Below, in pieces: positions 1 through 8,345 of a stretch of 64,000 nucleotides of DNA; within the stretch, counting starts at the first letter, position 1, and every line of letters starts with the position of its first letter. The translations under genes were made by a program, and so were the position numbers. Location of the stretch: positions 50,316 through 114,315 of the forward strand of contig JBQDDG010000001.1 in assembly GCA_052093225.1 (NCBI GenBank), given 5' to 3'. A model generated the notes under the pieces. That model was not told where the DNA came from. It saw only the letters and a list, made by a program, of their open reading frames with translations, and made no database searches. Origin of the DNA: JB111 sp052093225 (GTDB taxonomy: Bacteria; Actinomycetota; Actinomycetes; Actinomycetales; Actinomycetaceae).

Positions 1-1215
1 CGCGCGCAGCTCCCCGGTGAGGCCCACCTCGCCGACGGCGATCATGCCGGTAGGGAGCGGCTGGTCCCGCGACGCGGAGAGCAGGGCGAGGGCGAGGGCG
101 AGATCGGCGGCGGGTTCGGTGGCGCGCGCGCCACCGACGGTGGAGACGTAGGTGTCCATCCCGGCGGTCTGCATCCGCATCCGCGCCGTGAGCACGGCCG
201 TCGTCATCGCCACGCGCGCGCCGTCGACCCCGGAGACCGTGCGCCTGGGCGGCCCGGCGGCGCCGGTGACCAGGGCCTGGACCTCCACGGGCATGGGGCG
301 GCGCCCCTCGAGCGTCACGGTCACGCACGTGCCGGGCACCGGTTCGGGCGCCGCGGAGAGGAACAGGCCGGACGGGTCGGGCAGGCCGATGATCCCGTCC
401 TCGCGCAGGTCGAAGCAGCCCACCTCGTCGGTGGCGCCGTAGCGGTTCTTCACGGCGCGGACGAGCCGCAGCCTCGAGTGGCGCTCTCCCTCGACCTGGC
501 AGACGACGTCGACGAGGTGCTCGAGCACCCGGGGGCCGGCGATCGAACCGTCCTTCGTCACGTGGCCCACCAGGATCGCCGGCATGGCCCGTTCCTTCGC
601 GGCGCGGATGAGGGCGGCGGAGACCGCACGGACCTGGGAGACACCGCCCGCGGAGCCGTCGACGCTCGCGTCGGCCACCGTCTGCACCGAGTCGACGACG
701 AGGAGCGCGGGGTCCATCGCCTCGATGTGCCCGAGCACGGTGGCGAGGTCGGTCTCCGCGGCGAGCAGCAGGTCCGGGTGCAGCGCGCCGATCCGTTCGG
801 CCCGCAGGCGCACCTGGCTCGCGGACTCCTCGCCGGTGACGTAGAGGACGCGGCCCGTGCTGCTCTCCGCGGCCCGCGCGGCGACGTCGAGCAGGAGGGT
901 CGACTTCCCGACGCCGGGCTCGCCCGCGAGGAGCACCACGGCGCCCGGGACGAGGCCGCCGCCGAGGACGCGGTCCAGCTCGCCGACACCGGTGGGCCAC
1001 GAGCGGGCGCTCTCGACGTCGACGTCCATGATCGACGCCGCGGGCGTGGCAGGGGCGAGCGCGGTGACGGCGGGACGCACCGGCCCGGCGCCGACCTCCT
1101 CGACCGAGCCCCAGGCCTGGCACTCGCCGCAGCGGCCGACCCACTTCGCGGCGGTCCACCCGCACTCGGTGCAGCGGTACTCGGCGCGCGTTCGCTTGGT
1201 CGTCGTGGAGGGCAC
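1..1215 (-). CDS. radA: DNA repair protein RadA (3' end outside window)
   Basis: RecA-like ATPase of the RadA/Sms family, which helps process recombination intermediates by branch migration in the cytoplasm. The first 405 residues are visible. A four-cysteine zinc finger lies at about residues 15-32 (CTECGW and CGECQ), Walker A GEPGVGKST near residue 97, and the RadA-specific KNRYG motif (usual form KNRFG) near residue 256. The visible sequence stops inside the Lon-like C-terminal domain at GEVGLTGELR, so roughly 50 residues should lie beyond base 1. The GTG start at 1215 puts the zinc finger at the expected N-terminal position and has TACCGT six bases upstream, suggesting a leaderless transcript. 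It is divergent from the acyl-CoA dehydrogenase gene. Confidence 0.96.
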   Translation of the reverse strand, partial: MPSTTTKRTRAEYRCTECGWTAAKWVGRCGECQAWGSVEEVGAGPVRPAVTALAPATPAASIMDVDVESARSWPTGVGELDRVLGGGLVPGAVVLLAGEPGVGKSTLLLDVAARAAESSTGRVLYVTGEESASQVRLRAERIGALHPDLLLAAETDLATVLGHIEAMDPALLVVDSVQTVADASVDGSAGGVSQVRAVSAALIRAAKERAMPAILVGHVTKDGSIAGPRVLEHLVDVVCQVEGERHSRLRLVRAVKNRYGATDEVGCFDLREDGIIGLPDPSGLFLSAAPEPVPGTCVTVTLEGRRPMPVEVQALVTGAAGPPRRTVSGVDGARVAMTTAVLTARMRMQTAGMDTYVSTVGGARATEPAADLALALALLSASRDQPLPTGMIAVGEVGLTGELRA

Positions 1216-1221
1216 GGCACC

Positions 1222-1227
1222 ACGGTA
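1222..1227 (-). promoter_or_regulatory. Candidate -10 element of radA
   Basis: TACCGT read on the minus strand, followed by exactly six bases (GGTGCC) and then the GTG start of radA. No Shine-Dalgarno sequence fits in the gap. Confidence 0.5.
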
Positions 1228-1348
1228 GGTCGCCGCACCGACAACCCGCGGACGGTCCACAGGTCAGGGCCCGGGGGCACCCGAGGTCAGCGCCCGGGGT
1301 CAGCGCCCGGCGAGCGCCCGCGACCTGGCCACCCGCGCGGGCGGGGCC

Positions 1349-1354
1349 GACAAT
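1349..1354 (+). promoter_or_regulatory. Candidate -10 element of the acyl-CoA dehydrogenase gene
   Basis: GACAAT ends six bases (GGGGGC) before the ATG at 1361. The purine-rich spacer could also act as a weak ribosome site, so leaderless and leadered readings both remain open. Confidence 0.4.
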
Positions 1355-1360
1355 GGGGGC

Positions 1361-2530
1361 ATGACCACGGACGCCGCCCCACGCCAGATCCTCAGCGACG
1401 AGCTCCTCGAGCGGATCCGCTCGCGCGCCGCCGAGCACGACCGCGCCAACACCTTCCCCCACGACGACCTTGCCGACCTGCGCGAGGCCGGCTACCTCAC
1501 GGCGTTCGTCCCCGAGGAGCTGGGCGGCGGCGGTCTCACGCTCGAGGAGATCTGCCGCGAGCAGGCCCGCCTGGCCGGCGCCTCGCCCGCGACGGCGCTC
1601 GCCGTCAACATGCACCAGATCTGGGTGGGTGTGGGCCGCACCGTCCGCGCGGCCGGCCAGTCCGACATGGACGAGATCCTCGCCCGCGTGATGGACGGCG
1701 CGATCATCGCCTTCGGCGTCTCCGAGGCCGGCAACGACCTCGTGCTCTTCGGCTCGGCGTCGGACGCGGTCCCCGACGGCGCGGGCGGCTACGCCTTCAA
1801 CGGCACCAAGATCTTCACCACGCTGGGCCCGGTGTGGACGCTGCTCGGCACGTTCGGCACCGACCGCACGAACCCCGAGGAGCCGAAGAACGTCTGGGGC
1901 TTCGTCGAGCGCGACGGCGGCGGCATCGAGATCAAGGAGGACTGGGACACCCTCGGCATGCGCGCCACGCAGTCCTACACCACCGTCCTCGACGGCGCGC
2001 CCGCCCCCGCGCACCGCATCGTGCGCGTCGTCCCGCCCGGGCCGACGATGGACCCGTTCGTGTTCGGGATCTTCGCAAACTTCGAGATCCTCCTGGCCTC
2101 CGTCTACCAGGGCGTCGCGCGGCGCGCCCTCGACGTCGCGGTGGCGACGGTGCAGAAGCGGATGAGCCTGAAGAACCAGGCGCCCTACGCCCACGACCCG
2201 GACATCCGGTGGCGCCTCGCGGACGCGGCGATCGAGCTCGACGCGATCGAGCCGCAGCTGGTGACGCTCGCCCGCGACGTCGACGCCGGGGCGGACCGTC
2301 CGCTGTGGATGCCCCAGCTCTCCGCGCTCAAGTCGCGCGCGACGGAGACGGCGCTGCGTGTCGTCGAGAAGGCCGTGCGGGCCTCGGGCGGCTCCAGCTT
2401 CTACACGCGCGCCGAGCTCTCGCGGCTCTACCGCGACGTCGTCGCGGGCCTGTTCCACCCCTCCGACGACGAGTCCGTGCACGCCGCGTGGGCGAACGCG
2501 CTGCTCGGCCCGGTGCCGCCGGCGCAGTAG
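1361..2530 (+). CDS. Acyl-CoA dehydrogenase family flavoprotein
   Basis: 389 residues with the usual length and layout of the acyl-CoA dehydrogenase superfamily: an N-terminal helical domain (HDDLADLREAGY, then PEELGGGGL near residue 50), a middle beta domain beginning about FGVSEAGNDLV near residue 119, where the family normally has EPGAGSD, and a C-terminal helical bundle. The members oxidise acyl-CoA thioesters with FAD. The middle-domain motif is divergent and I do not see an obvious catalytic glutamate, so the substrate is open and a DszC- or flavin-monooxygenase-like role cannot be excluded. It stands alone between radA and a convergent aldo/keto reductase, with a strong hairpin after its stop. 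Confidence 0.85.
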   Translation: MTTDAAPRQILSDELLERIRSRAAEHDRANTFPHDDLADLREAGYLTAFVPEELGGGGLTLEEICREQARLAGASPATALAVNMHQIWVGVGRTVRAAGQSDMDEILARVMDGAIIAFGVSEAGNDLVLFGSASDAVPDGAGGYAFNGTKIFTTLGPVWTLLGTFGTDRTNPEEPKNVWGFVERDGGGIEIKEDWDTLGMRATQSYTTVLDGAPAPAHRIVRVVPPGPTMDPFVFGIFANFEILLASVYQGVARRALDVAVATVQKRMSLKNQAPYAHDPDIRWRLADAAIELDAIEPQLVTLARDVDAGADRPLWMPQLSALKSRATETALRVVEKAVRASGGSSFYTRAELSRLYRDVVAGLFHPSDDESVHAAWANALLGPVPPAQ

Positions 2531-2596
2531 CTGCCGTCGCGCGGGAGAAGCCGCGGCCGACGCGGACGCGCTACGGGCGAGAGCTGCCGGACGTGC

Positions 2597-2634
2597 CGCG
2601 GCGCGCGGCCGCCCCGTCGCGGCCGCGCGCCGCG
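2597..2634. terminator. Bidirectional hairpin between convergent genes
   Basis: Perfect 15-bp inverted repeat, built on GCGGCGCGCGGCCG and its complement, with an 8-base loop. It lies between the ends of the acyl-CoA dehydrogenase and aldo/keto reductase genes. There is no T-run, as is common for hairpins in very GC-rich genomes. Confidence 0.65.
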
Positions 2635-2653
2635 TCGTCGGGCGGCGGTGGCG

Positions 2654-3505
2654 CTACTCCTCGCCGTACCGCTTCATCGTCGAGGGGTGCATGCCGGTGC
2701 GCCCGGCCTCGCCCTTGTCGAGCGCGTCGATCCGGGCGGTCTGGTCCGCGTCCAGCTCGACCTCGAGCGAGGCGAGGTTCTCCACGATGCGCTCGCGCGA
2801 GGAGGCCTTGGGGATGATCACGTGCTGGCGGCCGACGTGCCAGGCGAGGACGACCTGGGCCGGCGTGGCGCCGGTCTCGGACGCGATCGCCTCGACCACG
2901 GGGTCGGTGAGGACGCGGCCGCGCGCGATCGGGGACCACGCCTGGACGGTGATGCCCTCGGAGCGGCAGAAGTCGACGACCTCCTGGTTGGGCAGGTAGG
3001 GGTGGATCTCGACCTGGTCGAGGGCGGGCACCGGGAGGCCGGTGTCCTGCAGCTCGCGCAGGTGCTCGGGCTGCCCGTTGGACAGGCCGATCGAGGTGAC
3101 GAGCCCGGCGGCCTGGGCGTCGACGAGGGCCTGCCACGCGTCGGCGAGCGGCGGCGTGTCGGCCTCGGGGTAGGGCCAGTGGATGAGGAAGAGGTCGAGA
3201 CGGTCGACGCCGAGGTCCGTGAGCGAGCGCTCGATGCTCGCCCGCGCGGTGCCCGGCGCGTGGTTCGTGTTGTCGAGCTTGCTCGTGAGGAAGAGGTCCT
3301 CCCGCGCGATGCCGCTGTCGACGATGCCGCGGCCAACGCCGACCTCGTTGCCGTACATCTGGGCCGTGTCGATGTGCCGGTAGCCGACCTCTATCGCGGT
3401 GGCGACGAGCGACGGTGCGTCCGCGTCCGGGATCTTGTAGGTGCCAAAACCGATCTGCGGGATCGCGTGGCCGTCTCCCATGACGACGATGCCTGAGGTG
3501 TCCAT
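2654..3505 (-). CDS. Aldo/keto reductase
   Basis: 283-residue NADPH-dependent oxidoreductase of the aldo/keto reductase superfamily, similar to the bacterial 2,5-diketo-gluconate reductase type. The catalytic tetrad is visible: Asp and Tyr in GYRHIDTAQMYGNE, Lys in LFLTSKLD and His in LFLIHWPYP. The C-terminal half carries the cofactor motif IIPKASSRERI. The ATG at 3505 is chosen because the family starts shortly before IPQIGFGTYKI; the open frame runs further upstream through non-family sequence overlapping the divergent gene. CAGTAT lies six bases before this ATG, compatible with a leaderless transcript. The natural substrate is unknown. Confidence 0.92.
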   Translation of the reverse strand: MDTSGIVVMGDGHAIPQIGFGTYKIPDADAPSLVATAIEVGYRHIDTAQMYGNEVGVGRGIVDSGIAREDLFLTSKLDNTNHAPGTARASIERSLTDLGVDRLDLFLIHWPYPEADTPPLADAWQALVDAQAAGLVTSIGLSNGQPEHLRELQDTGLPVPALDQVEIHPYLPNQEVVDFCRSEGITVQAWSPIARGRVLTDPVVEAIASETGATPAQVVLAWHVGRQHVIIPKASSRERIVENLASLEVELDADQTARIDALDKGEAGRTGMHPSTMKRYGEE

Positions 3506-3576
3506 CCGCCCATACTGGCAGGTCGGACACCCGCCGTGTCGAACGAATCGCGCTGGCCGGGCCCGCGGGCGGGCGT

Positions 3577-3582
3577 TAGCGT
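3577..3582 (+). promoter_or_regulatory. Candidate -10 element of the GNAT gene
   Basis: TAGCGT followed by seven bases (CCCGCCC) and the ATG at 3590. The spacer contains no ribosome site. Confidence 0.5.
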
Positions 3583-3589
3583 CCCGCCC

Positions 3590-4141
3590 ATGACACTGCC
3601 GGTGACCCTCACGCGCCTCGACCCGACCGGGACCGACCGGGAGGAGCTGGTCGCATTCATGACAGGCCACGAGTTCCCCTTCCACGTGGTCCCGCGCCCG
3701 GACCGGGCGCAGGTCGAGAAGCTGATCGCCGGCGGCGTCTACCGCGACGAGGACAACGACTCGTTCTGGGCGGACCACGACGAGCACGGCCGCATCGGCT
3801 TCCTGCGGCTGGAGGACCTCACGGAGGACGCCCCGCTGTTCGACCTGCGGCTGGCGGAGCAGTTCCGCGGGCGCGGGCTCGGCGCCGACGTCGTGCGGGC
3901 GGCGACCGAGCTGGTGTTCCGCCGGTTCCCCGAGGTCCGACGGTTCGAGGGGCAGACGCGCGAGGACAACCTCGCGATGCGTCGGACCTTCCTGCGCTGC
4001 GGCTTCCTCAAGGAGGCCCACTACCGGGAGGGCTGGCCGGTGGCCGGGGGAGAGCCCGTGGCCTCGGTCGCCTATGCGATCCTGCGCCGCGACTGGGAGA
4101 GCGGGACGACGACGACATTCGTCTGGGAGGACCTCGCCTGA
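3590..4141 (+). CDS. GNAT-family N-acetyltransferase
   Basis: 183 residues with the GNAT fold. The acetyl-CoA loop can be seen in LAEQFRGRGLGADVVRAA, and the late strand and helix in TREDNLAMRRTFLRCGF are typical of the RimJ/RimL-like branch. The substrate cannot be named. The ATG at 3590 is preferred over an upstream start 18 codons earlier because those codons have no family-like sequence and TAGCGT stands seven bases before the ATG. The gene is transcribed away from the aldo/keto reductase. Its stop codon TGA is the first three bases of a tandem octamer array. Confidence 0.88.
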   Translation: MTLPVTLTRLDPTGTDREELVAFMTGHEFPFHVVPRPDRAQVEKLIAGGVYRDEDNDSFWADHDEHGRIGFLRLEDLTEDAPLFDLRLAEQFRGRGLGADVVRAATELVFRRFPEVRRFEGQTREDNLAMRRTFLRCGFLKEAHYREGWPVAGGEPVASVAYAILRRDWESGTTTTFVWEDLA

Positions 4142-4186
4142 CCCCGTGACCCCGTGACCCCGTGACCCCGTGACCCCGTGACCCGG
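4139..4186 (+). repeat. Tandem octamer array TGACCCCG starting at a stop codon
   Basis: Five perfect head-to-tail copies of TGACCCCG (4139-4178) plus a sixth with one change (TGACCCGG). The first TGA is the stop codon of the acetyltransferase. Every unit carries a TGA and the unit is not a multiple of three, so read-through meets a stop in each frame. Confidence 0.95.
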
Positions 4187-4243
4187 TGGCCGCGCCGCCG
4201 CTTCGGTGGGCCCGCCCTCACCACTGCCGCTGCCGGCCGCACA

Positions 4244-4906
4244 TCAGGGCCGGTGCGCGAAGGTCTCCAGCAGCTCCGTGTCGCCCGAGACGATGAGGGT
4301 GTCCTCGGCGTCGATGCGCGTCTCGAGCGTCGTGTACTCGAACGGCTCGCCCGGCGACTTCTTGCCGATCACCGTGATCCCGTACCGCGAGCGCAGCGAC
4401 AGCTCGCCGATCGTGAAGCCGTGGGTCTCGCTCGGCGGCCGCATCTTCACCACCGCGAAACCGTCCTCCATCTCGATGTAGTCGAGCATCCGGCCGGAGA
4501 CCATGTGCGCGACCCGCTGCCCGGCGTCGTACTCGGGATAGACGACGTGGTGGGCGCCGATGCGCTTGAGGATGCGGCCGTGCTCGCCGGAGACGGCCTT
4601 CGCCCAGATCTGCGGCATGCCGAGGTCCACGAGGTTGCCCGTGATGAGCACCGACGCCTCGAGGTAGGAGCCGACGCCCACCACGGCGACCGGGAACTCC
4701 TCGGCGCCGAGCTGCTCGAGGGCGTCGGCGGAGGTCGCGTCGGCCTCGACGAGCGGCAGCCGGCTCGACCACGCCCGCACGAGCTCGGGGTCCTTCTCGA
4801 CGGCCAGGACCTCGCGGTCGAGGGACTCGAGCGTCGCGGCGATGGCGGCGCCGAAGCGTCCCAGGCCGATGACGAGGACGGCGGTGTCCCGGCCCTGCTT
4901 GGCCAT
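4244..4906 (-). CDS. ktrA: KtrA-like regulatory subunit of potassium uptake (RCK protein)
   Basis: 220-residue cytoplasmic gating protein with one RCK unit: an N-terminal Rossmann fold with nucleotide motif VIGLGRFGAAIA at about residues 12-23 and the acidic residue ending the second strand (LAVEKD), then a TrkA-C domain from about residue 135. The single-RCK length matches KtrA rather than the doubled TrkA of E. coli. It should form a ring on the membrane protein encoded just upstream (5027-6406), opening it in response to bound nucleotide. The ATG has an AAGGAAGG ribosome site. The two genes are separated by about 120 bases containing an 18-base-period direct repeat. Confidence 0.92.
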   Translation of the reverse strand: MAKQGRDTAVLVIGLGRFGAAIAATLESLDREVLAVEKDPELVRAWSSRLPLVEADATSADALEQLGAEEFPVAVVGVGSYLEASVLITGNLVDLGMPQIWAKAVSGEHGRILKRIGAHHVVYPEYDAGQRVAHMVSGRMLDYIEMEDGFAVVKMRPPSETHGFTIGELSLRSRYGITVIGKKSPGEPFEYTTLETRIDAEDTLIVSGDTELLETFAHRP

Positions 4907-5003
4907 GTGGGTCCTTCCTTGCCCGCGAGGGGCGACTGGTCGTTCGGGTGTGGAGGTGGGGGCGGTCGGCGAGGCGGGAGGCGAGGTTCGACGCGTGGCG
5001 CCA

Positions 5004-5038
5004 GGATGTCAGCCGATCACTGGATGTCAGCCGATCAC
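5004..5038 (-). repeat. Direct repeat duplicating the end of ktrB
   Basis: Two identical 17-base copies (GGATGTCAGCCGATCAC, plus strand) at 5004-5020 and 5022-5038, period 18. The upper copy contains the final codons and stop (TCA at 5027) of ktrB; the other lies just past the stop and repeats those codons. Confidence 0.95.
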
Positions 5039-6406
5039 GGGGCGCTCCTCCGGCATGCGGATGACGCGCCGGCGCGACCGGATGGCGAGCGCGGCGGCGA
5101 GGGTCATCGTGCCGATCCGGCCCGCGAACATCAGCGCGGCGAGGAGGTAGGCCCCGGCGTCGGGCAGGAGCGGGGTGATGCCGGTCGACAGGCCGACGGT
5201 CGCGAACGCGGAGATCACCTCGAACAGCACCTGGTCGAGCGTGAAGCTCGTCATCGAGAGCAGGAGAAGCGTGGAGGCGCCGACGAGGGAGGCGCCGAGG
5301 AAGGCGACCGCGACGGAGAGGCGGACCGTCTCGGTGGGGATGCGGCGCCCGAACGCCTCGATGTCCCGGTCGCCCCGGGCCTCCGCGATGATCGCGAGGA
5401 CGAGCACGGCGAACGTCGTCACCTTGATGCCGCCCGCCGTCGAGGCCGAACCGCCGCCGACGAACATCATCGCGTCCGTCGCGAACAGGGTGGACTGCTG
5501 CATCTCGGAGACGTCGATGGTGGCGAGGCCCGACGAGCGCGGCGTCGTCGCGTGCACGAGGGTGGCGATCACCCGGTCCCCGCCGGACATGCCGCCGAGG
5601 GTGGCGGGGTTGGACCACTCGAAGACGACGAGTGCGGCGACGGTGAGGACGAAGAGCGCGGCGAACGTCGTCAGCGTGAGCTTCGCGTGCAGCGTCAGCC
5701 GGGTGAGCCGGCGCCGGTGGCGCCACAGGTCGAGCAGGACGGGGAACCCGACGGCGCCGAGGAACGTGCCGACGACGATCGTCAGCCCGAGCCACCAGTC
5801 GCCGGCGAACGGGACGAGACCGCCCTCGAGCACGACGAAGCCGGCGTTGTTGAAGATCGACAGCGCCATGAACACGCCGTGCCACAGCGCCTGCGCGAGG
5901 CTCTCCCCGGCCTCGAGGAACCGGGGCACGAGGATCGCGGAGAGCACGAGCTCGATCGCGAGCGAGGCGATGATGACGGCCCGCACGAGGGTGCCGACCT
6001 CGCCGAGCCGGGTCACGCCCTTCTCCGACGCCGTGAGCATGCGCTGGGTCAGCCCGATCCGGCGCGAGACGGCGAGCCCGAGCAGGGAGGCGAGCGTCAT
6101 CACGCCGAGGCCGCCCACCTTGATGCTCACGAGGATGACGGCCTGGCCGAAGACCGACCAGTAGGTGGCGGTCTCGACGGTGGTCAGCCCGGTCACGCAG
6201 ACGGCGGAGACCGCGGTGAACAGGGCGTCGACGAACGGTGCGCGGGCGCCGGTGGTCGTCGCGACGGGCAGGGAGAGCAGGCCCGTCATGACGACGACGA
6301 TCCCGGCGAACACGAGCAGGGCGAGCCGCGCCGGGGAACGGTGGGCGACGTCGTCGAGGCGGTCGCGCACCACGGAGAGGGCGCGGCCGATCGCGGAGCC
6401 TGCCAC
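5027..6406 (-). CDS. ktrB: KtrB/TrkH-type potassium transporter membrane subunit
   Basis: 459 residues of a multi-pass K+ transporter built from four membrane-pore-membrane units. Pore-loop glycine segments are visible at AVCVTGLTT, FNNAGFVVLEGG, TTPRSSGLATID and SAFATVGLSTGI, and FVGGGSASTAGGIKVTT matches the KtrB/TrkH intramembrane loop region. The GTG at 6406 is chosen because GGGAGG lies four bases before it. The frame stays open to another GTG at 6496 and an ATG between them, which would add up to 30 residues of non-conserved sequence and leave only 22 bases to the divergent acuC gene. It works with the RCK protein downstream. Confidence 0.9.
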   Translation of the reverse strand: MAGSAIGRALSVVRDRLDDVAHRSPARLALLVFAGIVVVMTGLLSLPVATTTGARAPFVDALFTAVSAVCVTGLTTVETATYWSVFGQAVILVSIKVGGLGVMTLASLLGLAVSRRIGLTQRMLTASEKGVTRLGEVGTLVRAVIIASLAIELVLSAILVPRFLEAGESLAQALWHGVFMALSIFNNAGFVVLEGGLVPFAGDWWLGLTIVVGTFLGAVGFPVLLDLWRHRRRLTRLTLHAKLTLTTFAALFVLTVAALVVFEWSNPATLGGMSGGDRVIATLVHATTPRSSGLATIDVSEMQQSTLFATDAMMFVGGGSASTAGGIKVTTFAVLVLAIIAEARGDRDIEAFGRRIPTETVRLSVAVAFLGASLVGASTLLLLSMTSFTLDQVLFEVISAFATVGLSTGITPLLPDAGAYLLAALMFAGRIGTMTLAAALAIRSRRRVIRMPEERPVIG

Positions 6407-6507
6407 CTGACCTCCCGCACGAGTCCCGTCCACGGAGCGTCGCCCCGGGCCCGGTGGGACCTCGGGGTCCGCACCCAGCATGCGAAACCCTGCCACAGCG
6501 CGCGGGG

Positions 6508-6513
6508 TAGGTT
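6508..6513 (+). promoter_or_regulatory. Candidate -10 element of acuC
   Basis: TAGGTT, five bases (GAGGT), then the ATG at 6519. The GAGG in the spacer is too close to the start to be a normal ribosome site. Confidence 0.4.
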
Positions 6514-6518
6514 GAGGT

Positions 6519-7754
6519 ATGGCCGAAGGAGCTCTCGTGTGGTCCCCGGACCTCGTCGGCTACAACTTCGGGGTCGGGCACCCGATGACCCCGCTCCGGC
6601 TCCACCTCGCCCACGAGCTCGCGGGCGGCCTCGGCCTCCTCGACCCGGGCCGTGTGCAGGTCCTCCCGCCCGACGACTGCGACGACGCGCTCCTGGGCAG
6701 CGTCCACTCCGCCGCCTACGTCGAGGCGGTCCGCGCCGCGGAGACCGACGGTCGGGCCGACGCGACGAAGGGCCTCGGCGGCGACGACAACCCGGTCTTC
6801 GGCGCCATGCACACGGCCTCCGCCCGGATCGTCGGCTCCACCGTGGCCGCGGCGCGCGCCGTGTGGGAGGGCCGCGCGGCGCGGGCCTTCTCGATGGCGG
6901 GCGGCATGCACCACGCGATGCCGGGCCACGCCTCCGGATTCTGCGTCTACAACGACGTGGCCGTGGCGATCCGCGAGCTCAGGGCCGCGGGCGCCGGCCG
7001 GATCGTCTACGTCGACGTCGACGCCCACCACGGCGACGGCGTCGAGCGGGTCTTCTGGGACGACCCGGACGTGGTGACGGTGTCGATCCACGAGCACCCC
7101 TCCTCGCTGTTCCCCGGGACCGGCTACCCGCAGGACGTCGGTGGCCCCGGCGCGCGGGGATCCGCCGTCAACGTCGCGCTCCAGGCAGGCACCGGCGACG
7201 CGCAGTGGCTCCGGGCGCTCGAGGCGGTGGCCGGCCCGATCGTCGAGGCCGTGCGCCCCGACGTCCTCGTGACCCAGCACGGGTGCGACTCCCACGGCCG
7301 GGACCCGCTGACCAACCTCTCCGTCTCCGTCGACGCCCAGCGCGCCGCCGCCCTCTACCTCGCCGGCCTCGCCGAGGAGCACGCGGGCGGCCGCTGGGTC
7401 GCCACCGGCGGCGGCGGGTACGAGGTCGTCAACGTGGTGCCGCGCGCCTGGTGCCACGTCCTCGCCGTCGTCTCGGGGGAGCCGTTGCCGCTCGGTACGC
7501 CGGTGCCCGAGGACTGGCGGGAGATGGTGCACGACCTGGCCGAGGGGGCGATCGCCACGACGATGTCGGACGCCGACCCGTACGCGGTGCCCGGCGTCGA
7601 CCCCGGCGCCTCCGGGGGGAACGCGAGCGTGTCCGGCGAGCAGGCCGGGCGCTTCGCCGAGGGCTACGACCCGGAGGACCCGGTGGACCGGGCGATCCTC
7701 GCCACGCGCCGGGCCGTGTTCCCCGAGCACGGGCTCGACCCGCTCACCGCGTAG
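6519..7754 (+). CDS. acuC: AcuC-like histone deacetylase-family protein
   Basis: 411-residue zinc-dependent deacetylase of the arginase/HDAC fold. The active-site His pair is in GGMHHAMPGH (near residue 130), zinc ligands in DVDAHHGDG (near 167) and the aspartate of QHGCDSHGRDP, and the catalytic-tyrosine region is GGGGYEVVNVVPRAW. Length and order match AcuC proteins, which in Bacillus deacetylate and activate acetyl-CoA synthetase. No acetyl-CoA synthetase gene is nearby, so the target is inferred only from the family. About 35 bases around the stop are repeated 80 bases downstream. Confidence 0.92.
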   Translation: MAEGALVWSPDLVGYNFGVGHPMTPLRLHLAHELAGGLGLLDPGRVQVLPPDDCDDALLGSVHSAAYVEAVRAAETDGRADATKGLGGDDNPVFGAMHTASARIVGSTVAAARAVWEGRAARAFSMAGGMHHAMPGHASGFCVYNDVAVAIRELRAAGAGRIVYVDVDAHHGDGVERVFWDDPDVVTVSIHEHPSSLFPGTGYPQDVGGPGARGSAVNVALQAGTGDAQWLRALEAVAGPIVEAVRPDVLVTQHGCDSHGRDPLTNLSVSVDAQRAAALYLAGLAEEHAGGRWVATGGGGYEVVNVVPRAWCHVLAVVSGEPLPLGTPVPEDWREMVHDLAEGAIATTMSDADPYAVPGVDPGASGGNASVSGEQAGRFAEGYDPEDPVDRAILATRRAVFPEHGLDPLTA

Positions 7755-7851
7755 CCAACCTGCGTCACGCGTCGCCGCATCGCTCGATGCGTAGGCGCCG
7801 CGCACCCCGAGGAGCCGACCCGCTGACCGCGTAGCCGACCTGCGTCGCGAG
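7736..7851 (+). repeat. Imperfect duplication of the acuC 3' end
   Basis: 7736-7771 and 7816-7851 share about 32 of 36 bases (core CGCTNACCGCGTAGCC). The first copy includes the last codons and TAG stop of acuC; the second lies in the intergenic region 80 bases on. Confidence 0.85.
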
Positions 7852-7996
7852 GAGCCACCCCGCGTGACCTGCCTCACTGCGACGGGCGCGCCACGCCCGA
7901 GGATTAGCCGGTGGGGGTCGACTCCCACTATGTTCTGGTACCAGGAGCCCCACGAGTCACGTGAGCGGCCGGGGGATCGTCAGGAGCTGGGGAGTC

Positions 7997-8212
7997 ATGG
8001 TCGAGAGTCAGGGGAACAGCCCTTTCCTCACGGTCGCCGAGGTGGCGGAGTCCCTGCGCGTCTCCAAGATGACGGTCTACCGGATGGTGCACTCCGGCGA
8101 GCTGCCGGCCGTGCGTGTGGGCCGCTCGTTCCGCGTCCCGAACGCCGCGGTCGACCAGCTGATCTCCGAGGGGCTGCAGGGCTGGGAGTCCGACGAGGTC
8201 ACCGGCTCCTGA
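7997..8212 (+). CDS. BldC-like MerR/excisionase-type DNA-binding protein
   Basis: 71-residue single-domain winged helix-turn-helix protein: FLTVAEVAESLRVSKMTVYRM is the helix-turn-helix and GELPAVRVGRSFRVP the wing, a pattern shared by BldC and phage excisionases. Its place directly before the bS22 gene matches the actinobacterial arrangement seen around Rv0500A/Rv0500B in mycobacteria, which favours a chromosomal BldC-type regulator over a phage remnant. The ATG at 7997 is preferred to a start 12 codons upstream, since homologues begin close to the helix-turn-helix; GGAG and GGGGAG lie just before it. Targets are unknown. Confidence 0.88.
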   Translation: MVESQGNSPFLTVAEVAESLRVSKMTVYRMVHSGELPAVRVGRSFRVPNAAVDQLISEGLQGWESDEVTGS

Positions 8213-8283
8213 CCGGCCGACCCGCCCGACGCCGGGTGGGGCCCGCATCACCAGTTCCACCGTCCACGCCCGCACGTCACCCG

Positions 8284-8289
8284 GTAGAC
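8284..8289 (+). promoter_or_regulatory. Candidate -10 element of the bS22 gene
   Basis: TAGACT in GGTAGACTCATCG, 56 bases before the bS22 start. This gives an ordinary leader ending in TGAGGTACACGC, which supplies the ribosome site. Confidence 0.4.
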
Positions 8290-8345
8290 TCATCGAGTTT
8301 CCCGGGGCGCGCAGGCGCCCGACCCGACCAGACTGAGGTACACGC

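Noticed and set aside
478..2817. 779-codon plus-strand open frame across radA and the acyl-CoA dehydrogenase gene
   Set aside because: Arg/Gly/Ala-rich shadow frame caused by high GC; the two real genes have clear domain motifs in other frames.
6406..6496. Extending KtrB to the GTG at 6496
   Set aside because: The added 30 residues are Gly/Arg/Pro-rich and not family-like, and the GTG at 6406 has its own GGGAGG; kept as an alternative only.
4178..7928. Open frames of more than 1200 codons on both strands over ktrA, ktrB and acuC
   Set aside because: They cross divergent real genes and have no recognisable domains; high GC leaves few stop codons.
7997..8212. Reading the small HTH protein as a phage excisionase and sign of a prophage
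   Set aside because: No integrase or phage genes are nearby, and the order HTH protein then bS22 is a conserved chromosomal arrangement.
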